NCBI GenBank assembly: GCA_011525185.1
Contig: WTIQ01000065.1
Location: 1 to 6,441 of the forward strand
Direction of reading: 5' to 3'
Origin: Paracoccaceae bacterium
Lineage (GTDB): Bacteria; Pseudomonadota; Alphaproteobacteria; Rhodobacterales; Rhodobacteraceae
Length of the DNA: 6,441 nt
The position numbers and the translations under genes are program-made. Position 1 is the stretch's first letter. Every line of letters starts with the position of its first letter. The notes under the pieces are model-generated. The model saw nothing but the letters and a program-made list of their open reading frames with translations, had not been told where the DNA came from and ran no database searches. Positions 1-4,280 of this stretch are shown piece after piece.

Positions 1-2
1 CA

Positions 3-305
3 ATGAAAATCGAAACAGTCACAATGGAGTTGCCCGACTTTTGGGCAACCGCACTTTTCTACGACGACACGAGCGGGTTCGAGTATGAGGATGAAAAGCC
101 GTTTCAGGAATTTTGCCAGTGGATGTTAGAAAACTACGGCACTTCTGAGCCAGTAGAAATGGAAGAGGAGCCGCACTTCAGCAAATATCACGACGCGGAA
201 CGGTTCGGTGTTCTTGCCTGTAACGTGCACCGTTATACCTTCATCGTGGATAACGGCAATCCAACAACTAGCGCAATGGTCACACTCGCGCACACGATGG
301 AATAA
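3..305 (+). CDS. Small conserved phage-type protein, function unknown
   Basis: A 100-residue acidic soluble protein with no membrane segment. Visible blocks are LPDFWATAL (residues 10-18), FSKYHDA (59-65) and GVLACNVHRYTF (69-80). From memory this pattern recurs in small phage and prophage proteins of unknown function, possibly the family called DUF6926; the name is unverified. The start is uncertain because only two bases precede this ATG, so no ribosome binding site can be seen and the true start could lie outside the window. An in-frame ATG at 24 (Met8) has no clear Shine-Dalgarno either, and the conserved block begins just after it. A repeat cluster and an intrinsic terminator follow, so it is probably the last gene of a unit extending to the left. 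No function can be inferred. Confidence 0.8.
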   Translation: MKIETVTMELPDFWATALFYDDTSGFEYEDEKPFQEFCQWMLENYGTSEPVEMEEEPHFSKYHDAERFGVLACNVHRYTFIVDNGNPTTSAMVTLAHTME

Positions 306-310
306 ACAAT

Positions 311-365
311 CGGGCTTGACCCTTCGGGGTCGGGCTTTCGGGCTTCGGGCTTTCGGGATCGGGAT
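311..365 (+). repeat. CGGGCTT-type short repeat cluster with G-quadruplex potential
   Basis: Units of CGGGCTT or CGGGCTTT begin at 311, 331, 339 and 346, and two CGGGAT units begin at 354 and 360. The first two units flank a perfect 5-bp hairpin, GACCC (318-322) with GGGTC (327-331) and a TTCG loop, which is the very stable C(UUCG)G tetraloop in RNA. Five GGG runs at 332-334, 340-342, 347-349, 355-357 and 361-363 are separated by loops of 5, 4, 5 and 3 bases, so the + strand fits the usual G3N1-7 quadruplex pattern. The cluster runs into the stem of the next terminator. Its role is unknown. Confidence 0.75.
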
Positions 366-389
366 ATAGTATACGCTATGTCCCTTTTT
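361..389 (+). terminator. Rho-independent terminator after the first gene
   Basis: GGGATATAGT (361-370) pairs with GCTATGTCCC (375-384) across the four-base loop ATAC. This is a 10-bp stem in RNA, counting two G-U pairs, and it is followed at once by TTTTT (385-389). It lies 56 bases after the stop of the 3-305 gene and separates it from the unit that starts at 623. The 5' arm shares GGG 361-363 with the possible quadruplex, so the two folds would compete. Confidence 0.75.
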
Positions 390-433
390 ATATGTATATA
401 CACACATACACACATACACACATATACACGCGT
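389..433. repeat. 45-bp perfectly alternating pyrimidine/purine tract (Z-DNA-prone) with CACACATA repeats
   Basis: Every base from T389 to T433 alternates pyrimidine and purine without a break. Inside are three exact tandem copies of CACACATA (401-408, 409-416, 417-424), and the right end is CACGCGT. Such CA/TA/CG tracts are known to favour left-handed Z-DNA under negative supercoiling, and tandem 8-mers can change copy number by slippage. The tract begins directly at the T-run of the terminator. The reverse strand reads open here, but it gives a repetitive Val/Cys/Tyr run and is not a gene. Confidence 0.8.
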
Positions 434-526
434 TCTTCTTCAATGAAAAAAAGAGTTTTTTGCATTTTGTTCTGCCAGCATTTTGCCGCGCCAAATTACT
501 AACCCGAATAATTGTCCCAATTAATT

Positions 527-549
527 CCACAAAACCCCTTGTTTTATGG
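527..549. promoter_or_regulatory. Imperfect dyad, possible operator or leader element
   Basis: CCA (527-529) and AAAAC (531-535) pair with GTTTT (541-545) and TGG (547-549), with one mismatch and a five-base centre. A -10-like TAAAAT sits just downstream at 552-557, but I find no convincing -35 at the right distance. The position, about 75-95 bases before the start codon at 623, suits an operator for the 94-residue/amidoligase unit. The rest of the gene-free stretch 434-622 is AT-rich and shows nothing else I can name. Confidence 0.3.
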
Positions 550-575
550 GATAAAATCGTGTTAGAAAGGTTTAC

Positions 576-596
576 GGCAGCGCATGGTGCACTGCC
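576..596 (+). promoter_or_regulatory. Leader stem-loop upstream of the 94-residue gene
   Basis: GGCAG (576-580) pairs with CTGCC (592-596), and GCA (582-584) pairs with TGC (588-590), around a TGG loop with a single C-A mismatch. It ends 14 bases before the Shine-Dalgarno GGAG (611-614). It could be an mRNA leader hairpin or a protein-binding dyad; the sequence does not decide. Confidence 0.35.
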
Positions 597-622
597 TATC
601 TAGAAAAAACGGAGTAAAATCA

Positions 623-907
623 ATGGCTTACGCTAAAACATACTACTCAACCAAGGTTGGCGCATATTGGGAGCCTAATTGGCACAATATGCCAACGCTG
701 TACTTTGCAAATGAATCTGACCTAATTGACCATTTGCAAAATGTTTATGAGTGCACAGCAAATGAGATTGAATTCAGCCCGGCTTGGAAGCGCGAAAAAG
801 TTTTCGAAATCCATAGCGGATCAATCGATAGTCAATTTTGCGCTAATCATAATGCAGGAAAGATTGATCTTGACGATCCATATGCGCCAGAACTTGGGAG
901 AATATAA
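623..907 (+). CDS. Hypothetical protein, 94 residues
   Basis: I do not recognise this protein. The start at 623 is chosen because GGAG at 611-614 lies 8 bases upstream. An in-frame ATG at 584 would add 13 residues, but it lies inside a leader hairpin and has no ribosome binding site. The product is aromatic-rich at the N-terminus (AKTYYSTKVGAYWEPNW, residues 4-20) and looks soluble, with two cysteines (44 and 73) and an acidic tail containing DLDDPYAPE (82-90). The next gene starts 2 bases after its stop and has its Shine-Dalgarno inside this gene, so the two are probably co-translated. The context suggests a partner or substrate of the amidoligase-like protein, but that is a guess from position only. 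Confidence 0.75.
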   Translation: MAYAKTYYSTKVGAYWEPNWHNMPTLYFANESDLIDHLQNVYECTANEIEFSPAWKREKVFEIHSGSIDSQFCANHNAGKIDLDDPYAPELGRI

Positions 908-909
908 TC

Positions 910-1980
910 ATGACTTATACAGTTGGTATAGAGATGGAAACAAAAGGGGTATCAATAACACGCATTCGCAATGCGATTGATCGTGCTGGCATTCCCGGCG
1001 TTTCCGTAAAACCAGACGGCACGCCCGGTGTTGATGCCGAAATAGTATTGCCGCCACTAGGAAATCATCCCGTCGCATATGACTATATTGAGCAAGTGTG
1101 TAGAGTGCTTGCCAATGTTGGCTGTGAAATAGACACATCGTGCGGCTTGCATGTGCACATTTCAAATGCGCCATTGACTGGCACGAATGCGGCCGATTTT
1201 ACTGGTGCATCAATCGCAGAATATCAAGCTAATGGACGCTATCTATCTTCACATGGTGAACCAATGGACGCTGTTATCGTAAAGGATATCATGTGGCGCT
1301 ACGAACGCCAGCAATCCGTTATCAATACTATGTTGGCACGGTCTCGCACTCAAAATTCCTATTGCCAACCACTAAACGCCACAAAGATTGCAAACGCTAA
1401 CACCATTCAAGAATTAAACCACGGCAAGTTTTACGCGATCAATCTTGACACATGGCGGCGTGGCACAATCGAATTCCGCCAGCATGGCGGCACGATTGAA
1501 GCGACTAAAATCATCAATTGGGTGAAATTCCTGTTAAACCTAGTTGAGCACACCATTCAAAACCGCGTTGAAAACGGCACCCGAACAGTTGTTCAAGATA
1601 CTCCCGTTTCACCATTCCGTCGCGGTTCACGCGTTGGCGTTCAATATACTCTTATGCGTAACGGCAATGGCGGCGTATCAACGCGTGAGATTATGGACGC
1701 AACTGGATGTAGTGAACAGCGCGTCCGCGCTGCCGTTTCCGAAATTCGCACCCGTGTTGGTGATGCCGCTGTTGTTACTCATACGCAGCAAGCGAATGGG
1801 GCGCGGTATGGTGATGGCACGGACTTGGCACGATACGAAGTCCTAACCTCTTTCGAAACGCAATCTGGCGGCGTCCAATTGCGCGACGAAAACGAGCGCG
1901 GCATTCCTTCAATATGGGCCGAAACTCCAGATGATCTATTCGAATACTGGCAGGACCGAATAGAAGAATTGGCGCGATAA
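910..1980 (+). CDS. Amidoligase_2-family protein with C-terminal helix-turn-helix-like region
   Basis: A 356-residue protein whose first two thirds match the Amidoligase_2 family, COOH-NH2 ligases of the glutamine synthetase/GCS fold predicted to form amide bonds using ATP. Visible family marks are GIEME at 6-10 (acidic, metal-binding type), CGLHVHIS at 78-85, a basic stretch around MWRYERQQ (128-135), YAINL at 175-179 and GTIEFRQHGGTIEATK at 185-200 (the conserved Glu/Arg strand and loop). Residues about 245-290 (QYTLMRNG, then STREIMDATGCSEQRVRAAV at 257-276) look like a winged helix-turn-helix, which is unusual for the core family. Residues 290-356 are not recognised. GGGAG at 896-900 is 9 bases before the start. 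Codons favour GAA for Glu (19 of 24), unlike the genes after 2250. Phage amidoligases have been proposed to modify cell-wall or tag peptides; the substrate here is unknown. Confidence 0.85.
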   Translation: MTYTVGIEMETKGVSITRIRNAIDRAGIPGVSVKPDGTPGVDAEIVLPPLGNHPVAYDYIEQVCRVLANVGCEIDTSCGLHVHISNAPLTGTNAADFTGASIAEYQANGRYLSSHGEPMDAVIVKDIMWRYERQQSVINTMLARSRTQNSYCQPLNATKIANANTIQELNHGKFYAINLDTWRRGTIEFRQHGGTIEATKIINWVKFLLNLVEHTIQNRVENGTRTVVQDTPVSPFRRGSRVGVQYTLMRNGNGGVSTREIMDATGCSEQRVRAAVSEIRTRVGDAAVVTHTQQANGARYGDGTDLARYEVLTSFETQSGGVQLRDENERGIPSIWAETPDDLFEYWQDRIEELAR

Positions 1981-2009
1981 GCGCCAACACTATCTCACAG
2001 CGACGGACA

Positions 2010-2038
2010 GGCCCGCACGAGCGGGCCTTTTCTTTTTT
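2010..2038 (+). terminator. Strong Rho-independent terminator after the amidoligase gene
   Basis: GGCCCGC (2010-2016) pairs perfectly with GCGGGCC (2021-2027) across the four-base loop ACGA. The pyrimidine tail TTTTCTTTTTT (2028-2038) follows. It lies 29 bases after the stop codon at 1980 and closes the left transcription unit. Confidence 0.9.
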
Positions 2039-2085
2039 CCAAGGTACCCTAGCCAAGCCGAACAAATGTTCTAAAATCGGGTCCT

Positions 2086-2112
2086 ATGGGGTGTGGCACC
2101 CCCCCCATTTTT
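2086..2112 (+). other. GC-rich hairpin with an eight-C run, possible second terminator
   Basis: GGGGTG (2088-2093) pairs with CACCCC (2097-2102) across a TGG loop. Alternatively ATGGG (2086-2090) pairs with CCCAT (2104-2108) with the inner GTG/CAC kept and a bulge of four Cs, which puts the stem next to TTTT (2109-2112). The C run at 2099-2106 is a likely slippage or sequencing-error site. It falls outside any supported gene, so a length change would not break a protein. Confidence 0.35.
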
Positions 2113-2175
2113 GGCAAGCGTCGGGCAGGCACTTACACTATGTTCCCCACGAACAGCCACCTACGAAAATGCTTT

Positions 2176-2224
2176 GGGTCCCTATGGGTCCCTTGACGGG
2201 TCCCTTGTTGTCCCATATGGTCCC
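2176..2224. repeat. GGGTCCC motif cluster upstream of the right-hand unit
   Basis: Exact GGGTCCC occurs at 2176-2182, 2186-2192 and 2198-2204, followed by a truncated TCCC at 2211-2214 and GGTCCC at 2219-2224. A related GGGTCCTATGGG lies at 2079-2090 and matches the first unit context (GGGTCCCTATGGG, 2176-2188) apart from one C. The motif is a near-palindrome (reverse complement GGGACCC). The cluster overlaps the candidate promoter, so it could be a repressor or activator array, or a packaging-protein site. No function is shown by sequence alone. Confidence 0.55.
2193..2221 (+). promoter_or_regulatory. Candidate sigma70-type promoter for the 2250-6441 unit
   Basis: TTGACG (2193-2198) as -35 matches five of six consensus bases. 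TATGGT (2216-2221) as -10 matches four of six, and the spacing is 17 bases. Transcription would begin near 2228, just ahead of the GGAG at 2239-2242 that serves the start at 2250. It lies within the GGGTCCC cluster and downstream of two terminator-like hairpins, which fits a new unit starting here. Confidence 0.4.
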
Positions 2225-2249
2225 AAGTGTAGTGATATGGAGTGATTTG

Positions 2250-2489
2250 ATGCCTAGGTATTGTATGGATTATGGTGGTTATTTTGAGTTTGATGCTCAG
2301 ACGGCTGGTGAGGTTGTTCCGATTTTGCAGAGTAATCATGTTTCTGGTGGGAGTGATGATGAGCGGAGTTTTTGTCGTCGTTTAGCGATGGAGTTGTGTG
2401 ATTGGAATGGGGGTGATTATTGTTTTCATAGTCGTGATGCGTTGGCGCGGAGTATGATTGAGAATGGTGTATTGGAGGAGATTGATTAA
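2250..2489 (+). CDS. Hypothetical protein, 79 residues
   Basis: I do not recognise this protein. The open frame extends back to an ATG at 2091, but that region is a hairpin and a repeat/promoter cluster. The ATG at 2250 has GGAG at 2239-2242 with a 7-base gap, and GAG-only Glu codons begin from there, so the shorter form is preferred. The 79-residue product is acidic and has four cysteines (5, 42, 50, 58). Its C-terminal half, with MELCDWNGGDYCFHSRD (47-63) followed by ALARSMIENGVLEE (64-77), reads like a small helical domain. Glycine codons are mostly GGT, as in the following genes. It is the first gene of the right-hand unit, 50 bases before the next gene. No function is assigned. Confidence 0.7.
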   Translation: MPRYCMDYGGYFEFDAQTAGEVVPILQSNHVSGGSDDERSFCRRLAMELCDWNGGDYCFHSRDALARSMIENGVLEEID

Positions 2490-2539
2490 ATTTTAAAAAA
2501 TTGTTAGTGTTGTTTTAGGACATTGGAGGTTTTTTTGTA

Positions 2540-2950
2540 ATGATGCAGCCACAGACGCCTTTGGGACCGCCTATGGGTGGTGGAATGGGACCTCCGATGG
2601 GTCAGCCTGCGCCGATGCCGATGGGTCCTATGGCGGGTTCTCCTCAGGTTCAGGGTCAGCAGGGTGTTGTTGGTTATGGTGGTAGTGCTCGTGGTCGTGC
2701 TGGATTTAAGGAGTACATGCGTCGTCGGAAGGCTGAGAGTCAGGGTGGTATGATGTATCCGCAGGGTTCTATGGGTGGGATGCCTGCTTTACCTCCTCCT
2801 GTTGCTCCTCAAATGTTGATTCCTGAGAATTCGATGGTTGGTCGTCAGTTATCTGTTGGAGGTGGTTCTGGTAGTGCGCCTGTTCAGATGATGGGTGGTG
2901 GTGCTGTTATGTTGCGAGAGCCGTTATTTGGTGGATTGGGTCGTTATTAG
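2540..2950 (+). CDS. Gly/Met/Pro-rich low-complexity phage protein, 136 residues
   Basis: GGAGG at 2525-2529 lies 10 bases before the ATG at 2540; a second ATG follows directly at 2543. By hand count, Gly, Met and Pro make up 69 of 136 residues (31, 18 and 20), with runs such as GPPMGGGMGPPMG (9-21). A short basic helix-like island, RGRAGFKEYMRRRKAE at 51-66, is the only part that looks ordered and could bind nucleic acid or another protein. There are no cysteines, signal peptide or membrane segment. All four Glu codons are GAG. It sits between the 79-residue and 422-residue genes in the same direction, in a packaging/virion context. A flexible virion or scaffold-associated protein is possible, but there is no direct evidence and I recognise no named family. 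Confidence 0.8.
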   Translation: MMQPQTPLGPPMGGGMGPPMGQPAPMPMGPMAGSPQVQGQQGVVGYGGSARGRAGFKEYMRRRKAESQGGMMYPQGSMGGMPALPPPVAPQMLIPENSMVGRQLSVGGGSGSAPVQMMGGGAVMLREPLFGGLGRY

Positions 2951-2962
2951 GGGTTTTATGGC

Positions 2963-4231
2963 ATGAGAACGTTTCTTGATTTTGTTGGTTTGAATCCGTT
3001 GCGGCCTTTGATTGCGTTTGGTCCTAATTACGGTCCTCCCGGCACACCTTCTCCTCCTGAGGATAATTTTCCTAATTATGGTCCACCTAGTGTTTCGAGT
3101 ACTTTGACTGTTGATGAGTTGGAGTCTTTGTTTCGTGGTGGTGGTGGTAATGATGGGGGTAGGAGTTCTACGCCTAAGCCTGCTGTTGATCCTGTTCAGA
3201 CTGCTTTGGAGAGTTTAGCGGAACGTCAGTATTTGAGTTATGAGCCTAATACGTTTGATGATTTTATGGAAGAGTCGGTCTTAGATCCGTTTGATGCTGA
3301 GACTGTTCAGCAGTTAGCGGATCAGTATTATGATTTTGGTTCTGAGCCTATGAGTGTTGCGGATCAGATTGCGCAGTATGATTCTGGTATTGATTTGGAT
3401 GCTTTGGACGCGGATAGGGAGTTGGCGTCTAGTGTTGCTGATGCGTTGCGTTTTTCATTGGCTGACGATGCCGTGACTGACGATGACATGGGTTTGCCAG
3501 ATATTTCTGTTGATGAGGCGATGTTTTCGCGTGGTGATCTTGGCAGGAGTGGTATTGGCGAGGTTTTTGCTTCTCCTGATGTTGATTTGTCTGCTATTTA
3601 TGGTCAGTACAGGAAGTCTCCTAGTGAGCCTGAGGCTAATTTCATTCGTGATATGATGCGTTTTGCTAAGGATGAATCGGGTGATTATGTTGTTAAGCCT
3701 CGTTTGCGGGATTATTTGGAGCGCACTGGTCTTTTGGTTGCTGATTTGATGTTACCTGATGAGCTTTTGGGTTTGGATATAAGTTCATTGGCTCCTGATA
3801 CGGTTAACGCGGCATTGGAGGCTTACAAGACTGGATCTTTGGCTTATGGTCCTAATGGTAATATAATTGGTGTGCGTGATTCTTCTGGTAATTTAATTCG
3901 TTTGCGTCCTGATGGTCCTGTTGATCCGTTTAGGGATCAGGGTGACAGGGATGATTGTCCTCCGGGTTATGTTCGTAATTCTGTTACGGGTGTTTGCGAG
4001 CCTGTTGAGGAGGATGGTGGGTCTCCTAAAATAACGCTTCCTGACATTGATCGTCCTGATCCTTCTCCGATTGAGCCTGATTTTCCGATTCTGGGTCCTA
4101 TTGAGCCGGGTCCGGGTCCTATTTTGCCTCCTCCTTCTCGTAAGGGCATGAAGATTAGGGTCCCTAGGTTTGCTGAGGGTGGTCCTGTAACGCCTCACAT
4201 TGATAGGTTTTTTAGCTCTTTAAGGGGTTGA
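2963..4231 (+). CDS. Acidic, proline-rich modular phage protein, 422 residues, function unknown
   Basis: The start at 2963 follows AGGGG (2949-2953) by 9 bases. An ATG at 2958 gives only two codons before a stop. The N-terminus has two NYGPP boxes (22-26 and 38-42) and a Gly-rich linker (59-66). Residues about 75-290 are strongly acidic and probably helical (VADQIAQYDSGIDLDALDAD, 132-151). The only two cysteines lie in CPPGYVRNSVTGVC (332-345), which could form a small disulfide loop outside the cell. A Pro-rich linker (360-391) leads to a basic tail with FAEGGPVTPHIDRFF (403-417). FAEGG, IDRFF and FPxYGPPSV recur at the start of the next protein. Glu is GAG in 22 of 25 codons. The position before the terminase suggests a virion or co-injected protein, but no catalytic domain is visible. 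Confidence 0.85.
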   Translation: MRTFLDFVGLNPLRPLIAFGPNYGPPGTPSPPEDNFPNYGPPSVSSTLTVDELESLFRGGGGNDGGRSSTPKPAVDPVQTALESLAERQYLSYEPNTFDDFMEESVLDPFDAETVQQLADQYYDFGSEPMSVADQIAQYDSGIDLDALDADRELASSVADALRFSLADDAVTDDDMGLPDISVDEAMFSRGDLGRSGIGEVFASPDVDLSAIYGQYRKSPSEPEANFIRDMMRFAKDESGDYVVKPRLRDYLERTGLLVADLMLPDELLGLDISSLAPDTVNAALEAYKTGSLAYGPNGNIIGVRDSSGNLIRLRPDGPVDPFRDQGDRDDCPPGYVRNSVTGVCEPVEEDGGSPKITLPDIDRPDPSPIEPDFPILGPIEPGPGPILPPPSRKGMKIRVPRFAEGGPVTPHIDRFFSSLRG

Positions 4232-4280
4232 TATGTATAACAACATAGACAAGTTTTTTCAGGGTTTTGCTGAGGGTGGT
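4169..4280 (+). repeat. 15-bp exact direct repeat spanning the junction of two genes
   Basis: TTTGCTGAGGGTGGT occurs at 4169-4183, near the end of the 422-residue gene, and again at 4266-4280, near the start of the 583-residue gene, 97 bases apart. Both copies encode FAEGG. IDRFF and IDKFF are coded at about 4199-4213 and 4245-4259 between them. Recombination between the copies would remove the intervening stop and start region and, because 97 is not a multiple of 3, would shift the frame. Confidence 0.7.

Noticed and set aside
401..424. CRISPR-like short repeats
   Set aside because: The 8-bp units are directly tandem with no spacers, so this is a microsatellite-like tract.
126..530. A 134-residue open frame on the - strand across the first gene and the repeat spacer
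   Set aside because: It runs through the GGG repeats and the alternating tract, giving a repetitive Cys/Val/Tyr and Lys/Ala/Arg/Pro product, has no ribosome binding site I can see, and opposes a supported gene and terminator.
539..567. Promoter TTGTTT / TTAGAA with 17-base spacing upstream of 623
   Set aside because: Only three and two consensus bases match; TAAAAT at 552 is a better -10 but has no matching -35.
584..622. Earlier ATG at 584 for the 94-residue gene
   Set aside because: It lies in a stem-loop without a Shine-Dalgarno; ATG 623 has GGAG 8 bases upstream.
2091..2249. N-terminal extension of the 79-residue gene from ATG 2091
   Set aside because: The region is a hairpin, C-run, repeat and promoter zone; the encoded peptide is Trp/His/Pro-rich and unlike the rest, and ATG 2250 has a good ribosome binding site.
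2623..2633. GGGTCCTATGG inside the 136-residue gene as a further copy of the spacer repeat
   Set aside because: It is explained by Gly-Pro-Met codons of the low-complexity protein, so the match to 2079-2089 may be chance.
2958..2966. Two-codon minigene ATG GCA TGA overlapping the start of the 422-residue gene
   Set aside because: It is a possible coincidence next to the true ATG at 2963; nothing supports its translation.
3893..4198. A 101-residue Arg/Asn/Thr-rich open frame on the - strand
   Set aside because: It is the reverse shadow of a T-ending-codon, Pro/Asp-rich stretch of the 422-residue gene; composition alone explains it.
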